In this document: positions 42,839-51,169 of the stretch, piece by piece
How the letters are laid out: every line of letters begins with the position of its first letter
Numbering within the stretch: the stretch's first letter is position 1
Assembly: GCA_012317185.1 (NCBI GenBank)
Contig: CP048838.1
Span: 2,108,001-2,172,000 of the forward strand
Length of the DNA stretch: 64,000 bases
Source of the DNA: [Clostridium] innocuum
GTDB lineage: Bacteria; Bacillota_I; Bacilli_A; Erysipelotrichales; Erysipelotrichaceae
Direction: 5' to 3'
The notes under the pieces: model-generated
Database searches by the model: none
Seen by the model: only the letters and a program-made list of their open reading frames with translations
Told to the model about the DNA's origin: nothing
Made by a program: the position numbers and the translations under genes

Positions 42839-44020
42839 ATGGCAGGAAGAGTTATCTTACATATTGATCTAAATTCCTACTTTGCAAGTGCGGAGATATT
42901 GAAAAACTCTGCACTGGAGGGGCAGCCGGTCGTTGTGGCGGGACTGCACAGGCGAAGTGTGGTATCAACGGCAAGCTATGAAGCCCGCAAGTACGGGGTA
43001 CACAGCGCGATGCCATTGCATATGGCAATGGAGAAGTGTCCAAATCTTGTTGTTGTTCAGGGCGATTACGGCTGGTATGAGGAATTGAGTAATCGTTTTT
43101 TTAAATATCTGCGTCGTTTTTCAAGTCTGATCGAGCCGGCCAGTATCGACGAATGCTATATGGATGTCACCGATGTCATCAAGGACTATAAGCGACCGCT
43201 GGACCTTGCCTGGCAGATACAAAAGAGTGTGCAAAAAGATTTGAAGCTGCCCTGCAGTATCGGTGTGGCACCGAACAAATTTCTGGCAAAAATGGCAAGC
43301 GACATGCGTAAGCCGATGGGAATCACGATATTGCGCAAGCAGGAGGTTCCCAAAAAGCTGTGGCCGCTTCCCATCAGTGATATGTGGGGAATTGGAAAGA
43401 AGACGGTACCACTGCTGATCAAGCATGGAATCACAACGATTGGCGACCTTGCAGATGCAGAAAATGAATCCAAAATCATGACGCTGCTTGGCAAGCATGC
43501 CTATACATATATTCAGAATGCACGTGGTAACGGAAGTGCACAGCTTTCCTTCAATACCAGTGTGCAGTCCATATCGCAGTCCACAACTCTGGATCGTGAT
43601 ATTACGGATTATGAGGAGGTTAAAACTGTTTTGAAGCGTCTTGCGGCCACATTGAGCAGACGGGCAAGGGAAGATCATATCAAGGGTTCTTTAATATCCA
43701 TCAGTATCCGCTATTTTGACTTCACCAATGCCGTTCGTTCCACCAACATTCATTCCTATACCGATGATGCAAACGTGCTGCTGGAGCATGCACTACTCTT
43801 ATTTGACCGTCACTACAACGGCAGGGAAATCCGTCATCTGGGAATCGGTCTGGGCTCTCTGTATTCCGCAGAGCATACGATCGATCAAATCGATTTGTTT
43901 CAGCATGAGATTCAGCCGCTGAACGATGTCGAGGATGTGTTGAAGGAGCTGAATGCGCAGCTGCCGGGAGCGCATCTGATACGAGCCAGTGATATTCATC
44001 CATCCAAGGGACAGAAATAA
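42839..44020 (+). CDS. dinB: DNA polymerase IV (Y family)
   Basis: Error-prone lesion-bypass polymerase of 393 aa. Catalytic acids are Asp10 (ILHIDLNSYFAS) and the SIDECYMDVTD pair; the fingers region has VVSTASYEARKYGVHSAMPLHMA, and the little-finger domain follows from about 240. The ribosome-binding site is weak (GGGAG). A short palindrome overlaps the presumed promoter. Confidence 0.97.
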   Translation: MAGRVILHIDLNSYFASAEILKNSALEGQPVVVAGLHRRSVVSTASYEARKYGVHSAMPLHMAMEKCPNLVVVQGDYGWYEELSNRFFKYLRRFSSLIEPASIDECYMDVTDVIKDYKRPLDLAWQIQKSVQKDLKLPCSIGVAPNKFLAKMASDMRKPMGITILRKQEVPKKLWPLPISDMWGIGKKTVPLLIKHGITTIGDLADAENESKIMTLLGKHAYTYIQNARGNGSAQLSFNTSVQSISQSTTLDRDITDYEEVKTVLKRLAATLSRRAREDHIKGSLISISIRYFDFTNAVRSTNIHSYTDDANVLLEHALLLFDRHYNGREIRHLGIGLGSLYSAEHTIDQIDLFQHEIQPLNDVEDVLKELNAQLPGAHLIRASDIHPSKGQK

Positions 44021-44062
44021 ACGAAAGAGCCTTATAAAAGCTTATGAGAAGTTTGTCGATAA

Positions 44063-44090
44063 GTTGGCAGCAAGACTGCCTTCTTTTTTT
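44063..44090 (+). terminator. Terminator after dinB
   Basis: GGCAG (44066-44070) with CTGCC (44076-44080), flanked by extra pairs and followed by TTTTTTT. Stem is short. Confidence 0.65.
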
Positions 44091-44114
44091 CATATAATGT
44101 AGTGAGGTGACAAT

Positions 44115-44738
44115 ATGAAAAAAAATATTCCCCTAAAAAAGAGGCAGGGCTATCATGGGTTTCTCAAGAAATACCATAACGTATATCTGTTTATAGCGAT
44201 TCTTGTCGGCTGCGGGATACTGATGGGTATCATTGTATCCAATTATATTGATGTATCGGATATAAAGAGCTTATCCAGCTATCTGACGACCATTGATTCC
44301 GGTGTTGATAAATACGATTACTTCGTATCGCAGTTTTTCAGCGGCATCGTGTTTATTCTGTTTGTGTTTTTGCTGGGAACCTCCCTAATTGGAATTCCCA
44401 TTATCAGCTTTATCGCCTTTACGAAGGGTATGCAGATCGGCTTTTCCTGTGCGCTGTTTGTGTATACATATCATTTAAAGGGAATTGCAGGCATTATCAT
44501 GACCCTGCTTCCACAGGTGGCAATGGATCTGATTGCGACCTTTCTGATCTCCGCCAGCGCCATTCAGCTGTCCATGTATATCATCTATTCCACAACGAAT
44601 CGGGAGCGGCTCAATTTCAAGCAGCTGGGCAACAATGTACTGAACGATATCTTTATCTGCTTTGTGATCATTCTGGCAGGCAGCTATCTGAAATCGACAC
44701 TGGTGATCGAATTCATAAAACTGTTTAATTTGATGTGA
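44115..44738 (+). CDS. spoIIM: Stage II sporulation protein M
   Basis: A 207-aa membrane protein with about five helices that takes part with SpoIID and SpoIIP in peptidoglycan removal during engulfment. The conserved SQFFSGIVFILFVFLLGTSLIGIPIISF and FTKGMQIGFS blocks identify it. In front are CATATAAT (44091-44098), which could be a sigma-E-type -10, and a near-match to a 0A box (TGTCGAT, 44054-44060). Ribosome-binding site GTGAGGTGA. Confidence 0.93.
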   Translation: MKKNIPLKKRQGYHGFLKKYHNVYLFIAILVGCGILMGIIVSNYIDVSDIKSLSSYLTTIDSGVDKYDYFVSQFFSGIVFILFVFLLGTSLIGIPIISFIAFTKGMQIGFSCALFVYTYHLKGIAGIIMTLLPQVAMDLIATFLISASAIQLSMYIIYSTTNRERLNFKQLGNNVLNDIFICFVIILAGSYLKSTLVIEFIKLFNLM

Positions 44739-44775
44739 TCTTCCGCTATAATAATAGAGACAGGGAGGTTGCAGC

Positions 44776-45438
44776 ATGGAAGATTACACGTATGATTATA
44801 TCAACGGGACGGATATTTATCTGTATCAGCATAAAAAGATGTTTCGCATCAACACAGACACGGCGCTTCTGGCGCAGTTCATGAAGGTCAAAAAAGGGGA
44901 ACGGGTACTGGATATCGGCACGAACAACGGAGCGTTGCTTCTTGCGGCACACCGCTATGCTCCGTCATATCTGTATGGCATCGATATCCAGCCGGAGGCC
45001 ATAGCGGTTGCGGAAAAGAATATGGAGCATCACCATATAACGAATGTGGTGCTCATGGCACAGGATATATACGATGCCGCTTTGGAAAAGGTGGATGTTA
45101 TTGTCTGTAATCCGCCATATTTCAAGGTGGATCAGGAAAGCAATCTCAATGAATCGCAAAGTCTTCAGATGGCGCGCCATGAACGCTTCCTCACACTAAG
45201 GACCCTGTGTCAGCGGGTCAGTGAGCTGCTGGAGGAAAAGGGACGCTTCTATATGGTGCACCGGGCTTCCCGTATATCGGAAATCGCCTATACCCTGAAG
45301 CAGCATCGTCTGGAAATCCGTACCCTGCAGTTTGTCTACGATGCCAACAGAAAGGAAGCAGTCAGTGTATTGGTGGAGGCGGTAAAGGATGGCAGGGTAA
45401 ACGCCCATGTACTGTTACCGCAGATCATAGAGCGATGA
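44776..45438 (+). CDS. tRNA1(Val) (adenine-37-N6)-methyltransferase-like protein
   Basis: A 220-aa SAM-dependent methyltransferase with LDIGTNNGALLL (SAM site) and the N6-adenine motif NPPY. The C-terminal MVHRASRISEIAYTLKQHRLEIRTLQFV region fits the YfiC/TrmN6 group. E. coli YfiC modifies A37 of tRNA-Val. xerD begins within the last 4 bases. Confidence 0.9.
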   Translation: MEDYTYDYINGTDIYLYQHKKMFRINTDTALLAQFMKVKKGERVLDIGTNNGALLLAAHRYAPSYLYGIDIQPEAIAVAEKNMEHHHITNVVLMAQDIYDAALEKVDVIVCNPPYFKVDQESNLNESQSLQMARHERFLTLRTLCQRVSELLEEKGRFYMVHRASRISEIAYTLKQHRLEIRTLQFVYDANRKEAVSVLVEAVKDGRVNAHVLLPQIIER

Positions 45439-46352
45439 ATCTGCAGGACGCTCTGCAGGACTATCTGCATTACATACAGGCGGTTGACCAGAAATCACTG
45501 GCAACCATTCATTCCTATACACAGGATTTGCAGGAATACCTCAGCTGGCTGCAGGCGCAGGGAAAAACGGAAATGGAGGATATTCTGCCCAGGGATATCC
45601 AAAGCTTTTTATCTGATATGGGGGGCATACAGGAGGACGGTCTGCGCTATAAGCGCAGCAGTGTCAATCATATGCTGAGCAGCATTCATATGTTTCACCG
45701 CTTTATCTCAATGAACCATCCCTCGATTCTGGATCCCTCTATCCATCTGCGGGGAGGGAAGAAGGTACAGAAGCTGCCGCTGTATTTCAATCCGCATGAT
45801 ATCGAGCTGCTGCTGGACAGCTTTGGACAGGATGCGCAGGGACTGTATCAGAAAGCGATTCTGGAGCTGCTGTATGGCTGCGGTCTTCGTGTCAGTGAGG
45901 TGTGCGAGCTGCGCATAAATCAGGTACACCTGGAGCAGGGCTATCTGCGGGTGATCGGAAAAGGGGATAAGGAGCGCATGGTGCCGATGCATGAACGCTG
46001 TATGCGTGTCCTGCGTACGTATCTGACACAAATCCGTCCAACATGGGAAAAGCGGAAAAGTACACGTGTTTTCCTGAACAGCAGAGGAAATGTTCTGACA
46101 CGGCAGTATGTTCATACGCTGATTAAGCAGCGCCTGCAGGCACTGGGGCTGGATGAGCGTCTTTCAGCGCACAGCTTCCGTCACAGCTTTGCGACACATC
46201 TGTTGGACGGCGGTGCAGATTTACGGGTTGTGCAGGAGCTGCTGGGACACAGCGATATCGCAACAACACAGATTTATACTCATGTGCAGAACCGGAGGCT
46301 GAAGGAAGCCATCGATCAGTATCATCCCCGCTCCGTTAAAAAGGAGAAATGA
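45435..46352 (+). CDS. xerD: Tyrosine recombinase XerD
   Basis: Site-specific recombinase that resolves chromosome dimers, 305 aa. The N-terminal SAM-like domain is followed by the catalytic residues: arginine in YGCGLRVSEVCEL, lysine in VIGKGDKERM, the HxxR set in SAHSFRHSFATHLL, histidine in LLGHSDIATTQIYTH, whose tyrosine is the nucleophile. XerC/XerD split is by similarity only. Overlaps the methyltransferase gene by 4 nt. No dif-like site was found by eye. Confidence 0.93.
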   Translation: MNLQDALQDYLHYIQAVDQKSLATIHSYTQDLQEYLSWLQAQGKTEMEDILPRDIQSFLSDMGGIQEDGLRYKRSSVNHMLSSIHMFHRFISMNHPSILDPSIHLRGGKKVQKLPLYFNPHDIELLLDSFGQDAQGLYQKAILELLYGCGLRVSEVCELRINQVHLEQGYLRVIGKGDKERMVPMHERCMRVLRTYLTQIRPTWEKRKSTRVFLNSRGNVLTRQYVHTLIKQRLQALGLDERLSAHSFRHSFATHLLDGGADLRVVQELLGHSDIATTQIYTHVQNRRLKEAIDQYHPRSVKKEK

Positions 46353-46603
46353 CAACGAGGAAAGCGCACAGCATAAGCTTAGCCATATACCACCTCACCG
46401 CCTCTGCTGCATGGAGTGCTGTCTAAGATAACATACAGGAGGAAGGCAAGGCAGTTCTAGTTAAAATTATAGAAGGTTTCTGCACGAACAGCGCATAGCC
46501 TTCATCGTGCTGGCAAAGAGTCATTTAACGCCGACAGGAAACGCACCTTCCGTTTGCTATACGAGCCCTACCATCCATTTCGCGAAAAAGTGAAGCGAAA
46601 GCA

Positions 46604-46632
46604 TTGGAAAACGATGCGAAAAGATGTAAAAT
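46604..46632 (+). promoter_or_regulatory. Promoter of the mrp gene
   Basis: TTGGAA (46604-46609), 17-bp spacer, TAAAAT (46627-46632), about 38 nt before the start. The remaining 250 nt behind xerD hold no gene that I can support. Confidence 0.65.
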
Positions 46633-46669
46633 AAGATAGGTTATACAGATAATATAAGGAGAGCTGAAT

Positions 46670-47506
46670 ATGAGTAACTGTAATTCATGCCCCAGCAAGG
46701 GAACCTGCGGCAAGCAGGCTGACAGCTGCGGCATCCAGAATAATGAACGCAATAAAATCCGTCATGTCATCGGTGTGATGAGTGGCAAGGGCGGTGTAGG
46801 AAAATCCAGTATGAGTGTACTGATGGCAAAGGAAATGGCCAGAAGAGGCTTTCGTGTCGGTATCATGGATGCGGATATCACAGGACCAAGTATTCCACGT
46901 CTGATGGGACTGGAGCATGCACAGGCATTCGGTACAAACGACGCCATTGAGCCGGTCGTGGATAAGGATGGCATCAAGGTCATGTCTTTGAATTTTCTGA
47001 TGGAGGATGAAAACCAGCCGGTTGTATGGCGCGGTCCGATCGTAGCAAATGCAGTTAAGCAGTTCTGGACTGATGTCGTATGGGAGGAGCTGGACTATCT
47101 GTTCATCGATATGCCTCCGGGAACTGGTGATGTCGCGCTGACGGTACTACAGAGTCTGCCTGTCAGCGGAGTTATTATGGTATCCACTCCGCAGCCGATG
47201 GTATCCATGATCGTATCCAAGGCAATCAATATGTGCAAGCAGGTCAAGGTCGAGGTACTGGGGATTATTGAAAATATGAGCTATGTCGTTTGTCCGGATT
47301 GCGGTAAACGGATCGAAATCTTCCAGCACCGCAATGTGGAGGATTTTGTCAGGGAAAATGAGGTGCCTTTATGGGCAGAGCTGCCGATGATGGACAGCAT
47401 TTCCAGAATTTACAAGGATGATGATTTTGATACGGAAACAGCACAGCAGATGTATGCCTGGATTTCACCTGCGGCAGATCAGCTGATTGAAAAAATGGGC
47501 AAATAA
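46670..47506 (+). CDS. Mrp/NBP35 family iron-sulfur cluster carrier
   Basis: P-loop ATPase of 278 aa that carries and inserts iron-sulfur clusters. The N-terminus has cysteines 4, 7, 13 and 20 (SNCNSCPSK...CGKQADSC) as in eukaryotic NBP35, followed by the deviant Walker A GKGGVGKSS (residues 39-47), DADITGPSIPRLMG and a CxxC in VVCPDCGK near 206-209 that holds the bridging cluster. Own promoter and a strong terminator: single gene. Confidence 0.95.
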   Translation: MSNCNSCPSKGTCGKQADSCGIQNNERNKIRHVIGVMSGKGGVGKSSMSVLMAKEMARRGFRVGIMDADITGPSIPRLMGLEHAQAFGTNDAIEPVVDKDGIKVMSLNFLMEDENQPVVWRGPIVANAVKQFWTDVVWEELDYLFIDMPPGTGDVALTVLQSLPVSGVIMVSTPQPMVSMIVSKAINMCKQVKVEVLGIIENMSYVVCPDCGKRIEIFQHRNVEDFVRENEVPLWAELPMMDSISRIYKDDDFDTETAQQMYAWISPAADQLIEKMGK

Positions 47507-47512
47507 TTACAT

Positions 47513-47577
47513 AAAGAGGAATGTTAAACAGCACGATAGCCTTTATTGGATATCGGCTGCATCTTCCTCTTTTTTTT
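47513..47577 (+). terminator. Terminator after mrp
   Basis: AAAGAGGAA (47513-47521) with TTCCTCTTT (47564-47572), followed by more T. Long loop with an inner CGATA/TATCG stem. Confidence 0.8.
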
Positions 47578-47703
47578 GCGTAGTCTTACTACAACAGCAA
47601 AGCTCCTTTACAGGGGATATTTAGATAAAAATGCTGGAAATCCTTTCACCCTTCTTGGATGAAACAATTTTCAAAAAAAGATGTTTATTTTTTACATGAA
47701 GTG

Positions 47704-47712
47704 TGCTATATT
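47704..47712 (+). promoter_or_regulatory. Extended -10 promoter of purA
   Basis: TGCTATATT at 47704-47712, with TTTATT as a weak -35 at 17 bp. The rest of the gap from the mrp terminator shows no purine operator or riboswitch that I recognise. Confidence 0.55.
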
Positions 47713-47773
47713 AGTAAAGGATTTTTTTAAAAGTATCAATCTGCTTTGAAAATACCCGTAAGGAGGAATTTTT

Positions 47774-49075
47774 ATGCCAGGATATGTAGTTGTCGGAACC
47801 CAGTGGGGAGACGAAGGAAAAGGCAAGGTTGTAGATTATCTGGGATCACGCATGGATGCCGTTGTGCGGTTTCAGGGAGGAAACAATGCGGGTCATACCG
47901 TCGTTGTACAGGATAAACACACAGGACAGAATCAGCAGGTGGTGCTTCATCTTCTGCCAAGTGGTGTGCTGCAGAAGGCTTCCTGCATCATCGGACCAGG
48001 GGTTGTTGTGGATCCGTTTGTCTTTCTGGAGGAAATCAATCAGCTGGAGGAGCGCGGTTTCAATACAGATCATGTATTGCTCAGTGACTGCTCACACATC
48101 ATCATGCCCTACCATGTACGGCTGGATGCTTTGATTGAAGCAAGTCTGAAGGATCATAAAATCGGAACAACCAAGCGGGGAATCGGCCCCTGCTATGCGG
48201 ATAAATATTCCCGTCAGGGACTGCGTATCGGAGATTTGCAGGATTTTGAAAGCTTTAAGAAAAAGCTGAAGCTTGCAGTGGATATGAAAAATATCACCTT
48301 TCAGAAGGTGTATGAGGATCCGGGCTTTTCCTATGAGGAGCTGGTTGCGCAGTTTGCACAGATTCGCAAGGCATTACTGCCGCGTATCATCAATGCACAG
48401 ATTGTAATCAACCAGGCACTGGATGCACAGAAGCAGGTTTTATTTGAGGGTGCACAGGCCGCCATGCTGGATATCAATTACGGGAACTATCCGTATGTGA
48501 CAAGCTCCTCTCCAACCTCCGCCGGTGTTTGTACCGGTGCCGGAGTTTCACCAAAGAAGCTGGATGTCATCATCGGTATCGCGAAAGCATATTCCACAAG
48601 AGTCGGAGAGGGACCGTTTGTGAGTGAGCTGTTCGACGATATGGGTGCGTGGCTGCGTGAACAGGGACATGAGTTTGGGGCAACCACCGGACGTCCGAGA
48701 CGCTGTGGCTGGCTGGATGTGAATGTGGTGCGTCATGCGGCTATGATCAACGGATTGAGCGATCTGGTTATCACCAAGCTGGATATTCTGAGCGGCCTGA
48801 AGAAAATACGCATGTGTGTAGCTTACGATATTGACGGTGTCCGCTATGATTATATCCCGAGCAGCATGGAAGAGCTGCAGAGGGCAAAACCGATTTATGA
48901 AGAGTTTGACGGCTGGCAGGAGGATATTTCTACGATGAAGACCTACGAGGAGCTGCCTGAAAACTGCAAAATCTATCTGCGTCGTATCGAAGAGCTGTGC
49001 AATACGCGAATTTCTATGATTTCTGTCGGTCCGGAACGCAACTGCAACATTTATCTTCATGAAATGCTGAAATAG
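47774..49075 (+). CDS. purA: Adenylosuccinate synthetase
   Basis: Joins IMP and aspartate with GTP in AMP synthesis, 433 aa. The N-terminal GTQWGDEGKGKVVDYL loop, GGNNAGHTVV, GTTKRGIGPCYADK, the GTP-specificity block FVSELFDD and C-terminal VGPERN support it. AAGGAGG upstream. purC-purB, the other purine genes in the window, are on the opposite strand 4-7 kb away. Confidence 0.98.
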   Translation: MPGYVVVGTQWGDEGKGKVVDYLGSRMDAVVRFQGGNNAGHTVVVQDKHTGQNQQVVLHLLPSGVLQKASCIIGPGVVVDPFVFLEEINQLEERGFNTDHVLLSDCSHIIMPYHVRLDALIEASLKDHKIGTTKRGIGPCYADKYSRQGLRIGDLQDFESFKKKLKLAVDMKNITFQKVYEDPGFSYEELVAQFAQIRKALLPRIINAQIVINQALDAQKQVLFEGAQAAMLDINYGNYPYVTSSSPTSAGVCTGAGVSPKKLDVIIGIAKAYSTRVGEGPFVSELFDDMGAWLREQGHEFGATTGRPRRCGWLDVNVVRHAAMINGLSDLVITKLDILSGLKKIRMCVAYDIDGVRYDYIPSSMEELQRAKPIYEEFDGWQEDISTMKTYEELPENCKIYLRRIEELCNTRISMISVGPERNCNIYLHEMLK

Positions 49076-49104
49076 TTGACAACAGCACATCACTTTTGTA
49101 ATAT
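49076..49104 (+). promoter_or_regulatory. Promoter of glnA
   Basis: TTGACA (49076-49081) starts one base after purA. With a 17-bp spacer the -10 is TAATAT (49099-49104); an alternative TATAAT (49102-49107) would need 20 bp. Confidence 0.7.
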
Positions 49105-49115
49105 AATACTGGTAT

Positions 49116-49176
49116 CGGAACAAAGGCGTTCTACAGGCGGAAAACGTAGCTTTTCCAGATTTGTAGACGCCTTTTT
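49116..49176 (+). ncRNA. glnA leader: terminator overlapped by an ANTAR-type hairpin
   Basis: Terminator: AAAGGCGT (49122-49129) and CTACA (49131-49135) pair with TGTAG-ACGCCTTT (49162-49174), followed by TTTT. An alternative hairpin, GAAC-AAAGGC-GTTC (49118-49131), has a six-base loop with A at position 1 and G at position 4, the rule for ANTAR targets, and uses up the left arm of the terminator. A second hairpin, GGAAAA-CGTAGC-TTTTCC (49139-49156), also has a six-base loop but not that pattern. The ANTAR protein downstream is the likely antiterminator. Confidence 0.65.
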
Positions 49177-49222
49177 CCGTATAAGCGGCCAAATGCCACA
49201 CAGGATAGTAAGGAGGATGCAT

Positions 49223-50479
49223 ATGGTGACAAGTGAACGTGAAATTATGGAATTCATCGAGGAATATGATGTGAAGTTTATTCGTCTGGCTTTTTTCGAT
49301 TTGTTTGGCAACCAAAAAAATATATCCATCATGCCCCGGGAGCTGAAGCAGGTATTTGCCCATGGCTTGAGCTTTGATGCAAGTGCAGTTAGCGGATTTT
49401 CTCAGGGATCACAATTTACAGAGGAGCATACCTCCGATCTGTTTCTGTTTCCGGATATCTCCACACTGACCATTCTTCCATGGCGTCCGCAGATTGGGCG
49501 TGTTGTCCGAATGTATTGTGAGATACGTTATCCTGATGGGAGTGCATATGCTCTGGATACACGCTCTCTGCTGAAACGTATGATGAAGCAGGTAGGCGAG
49601 AAGGGAATGCAGATTATGGCAGGCACGGAATGCGAGTTTTACCTGTTTGAGCGAGATGAAAACGGAAAGCCGACAACGATTCCCTATGATGAGGCCGGCT
49701 ATTGTGATATTGCGCCACTGGATAAGGGTGAGAATGTCCGACGGGAAATCTGCCTTGATCTGGAGGAGATGGGCATTCATCCCGAAAGCTCGCATCATGA
49801 GCAGGGACCCGGGCAAAATGAAATCGACTTCCGTTTTGACGAGGTTATGCCCTGTGCTGATAATCTGATGACCTTTCGCAATGTCGTGGACATGGTTGCT
49901 CTCTCCAGCGGTCTGAAAGCAAATTTTCACCCAAAACCGCTGCAGCAGCAGCCGGGAAACGGTCTGCATATCAATCTGTCCCTGTTTCGAAACGGCGAAA
50001 ATCTGTTTGCACAGGAGCAGGGCCGCTACATGGAGGCTTTTCTGTCCGGGATACTACGTCGTATCCGGGAAATCACCCTGTTCTTAAATCCGGAAACAGA
50101 ATCCTATCTGCGTCTGGGAGAGGATAAGGCGCCCAAATATATATGCTATTCCCGCAGCAACCGTTCCGCACTGATTCGGATACCGGCAGCGAATGAGCAT
50201 CGCACACGCATTGAGGTACGCAGTCCCGATCCCTCCTGCAATCCCTATTTGGCACTGGCACTGCTTATCGCCGCAGGTATGGAGGGCATCGAGGATGGAT
50301 TAACGGCGAAAGAGTTTCATGGAAATGTCTATCTGCATCATGAGGGTCTACAGGAACTGCCCAGTTCACTGCAGGAGGCTCTGCAGCTAGCTCAAAACAG
50401 CAGCTTCACAAAGCGTGTTTTGGGAGAGGAACTGCTGCAGGGCTTTCTAAACGCGAAGATCAAACAGCTACGCATGTAA
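49223..50479 (+). CDS. glnA: Glutamine synthetase
   Basis: Condenses glutamate and ammonium, 418 aa. Core motifs are GTECEFYLFE, QGPGQNEIDFRFDE, NFHPKP, GNGLHINLS, and NRSALIRIPAANEHRTRIEVRSPDPSCNPYLALA. It is shorter than usual type I enzymes (about 440 aa) and ANFHPKPLQQQPGNGLHI differs from the common form, as in ANTAR-linked clostridial enzymes. The ATG at 49223 follows AGGAGG by 6 nt; the frame stays open upstream to 49076 through the leader, but that is rejected. Followed by the ANTAR gene, 16 nt later. Confidence 0.93.
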   Translation: MVTSEREIMEFIEEYDVKFIRLAFFDLFGNQKNISIMPRELKQVFAHGLSFDASAVSGFSQGSQFTEEHTSDLFLFPDISTLTILPWRPQIGRVVRMYCEIRYPDGSAYALDTRSLLKRMMKQVGEKGMQIMAGTECEFYLFERDENGKPTTIPYDEAGYCDIAPLDKGENVRREICLDLEEMGIHPESSHHEQGPGQNEIDFRFDEVMPCADNLMTFRNVVDMVALSSGLKANFHPKPLQQQPGNGLHINLSLFRNGENLFAQEQGRYMEAFLSGILRRIREITLFLNPETESYLRLGEDKAPKYICYSRSNRSALIRIPAANEHRTRIEVRSPDPSCNPYLALALLIAAGMEGIEDGLTAKEFHGNVYLHHEGLQELPSSLQEALQLAQNSSFTKRVLGEELLQGFLNAKIKQLRM

Positions 50480-50495
50480 GAAAGGGGGACTGGTC

Positions 50496-51068
50496 ATGTT
50501 ACATGTGCTTCTCGTCAGTACGAGTGAGAAAACCACAGGAATTCTAAAGGAATATCTGAATATGGAGGACTGTATGAATATCACAGCCTGTAAAACGGCC
50601 TCTAGGGCACGTAGAACGGCTCTGGAAACAGCCTTCGACATGATCATCATCAATTACCCGCTTGCGGATGAACGTGAATATGAGCTGCCGCAGGATCTGG
50701 CAGAAAAAAGTGATGCCTCTATCATGCTTATGGTACCGGCTGAGGTCTATGATATCATTGCGGATCGCATGGAAAAAGCCGGTATTTATGTGTTGTTAAA
50801 GCCGGTTAATAAAACAGTACTGCTCTGTGTCTTACGCTTTGCCATTGTCACGCAGAAGCGCATCCGCGCCATGCGTATGAGAAATCGCTCACTGAAGGAC
50901 AGACTGAGTGAAATTAAAGTTATCAATCAGGCAAAATGCCTGCTTATGGAACATGAGCAGCTAAGTGAAGCACAGGCACACCGGTATCTGGAAAAGCGAG
51001 CTATGGATTCGCAGATGAGCCGACTGCAGGTGGCGGAGCAGCTGTTGAAAAAATATCAGCTGCCCTGA
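50496..51068 (+). CDS. ANTAR-domain antiterminator (pseudo-receiver)
   Basis: A 190-aa RNA-binding regulator with a receiver-like N-terminal domain (1-118) and an ANTAR domain (about 130-185): NQAKCLLMEHEQLSEAQAHRYLEKRAMD...QVAEQLL. At the usual phosphorylation position the sequence reads IINYPL, with Asn53 instead of Asp, so phosphorylation control is probably lost. It lies directly after glnA, whose leader carries a fitting hairpin; clostridial glnA-nitR/glnR pairs are arranged the same way. Likely controls glnA by antitermination. GGGGGA ribosome-binding site. Confidence 0.85.
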   Translation: MLHVLLVSTSEKTTGILKEYLNMEDCMNITACKTASRARRTALETAFDMIIINYPLADEREYELPQDLAEKSDASIMLMVPAEVYDIIADRMEKAGIYVLLKPVNKTVLLCVLRFAIVTQKRIRAMRMRNRSLKDRLSEIKVINQAKCLLMEHEQLSEAQAHRYLEKRAMDSQMSRLQVAEQLLKKYQLP

Positions 51069-51169
51069 CTGTAAGGAAAGTGATGCAAAAACTGCCTTAC
51101 GTTTTCTGCATATGTAGGAAACTGCAGTATTGGAATGAAAGGAAACAATAGAAAAAAGGAAGGTCATAT

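Noticed and set aside
51071..51100. Pyrimidine-type attenuator in front of pyrG
   Set aside because: The hairpin GTAAGG/CCTTAC is weak, without a T-run, and no G-rich initial transcript could be assigned.
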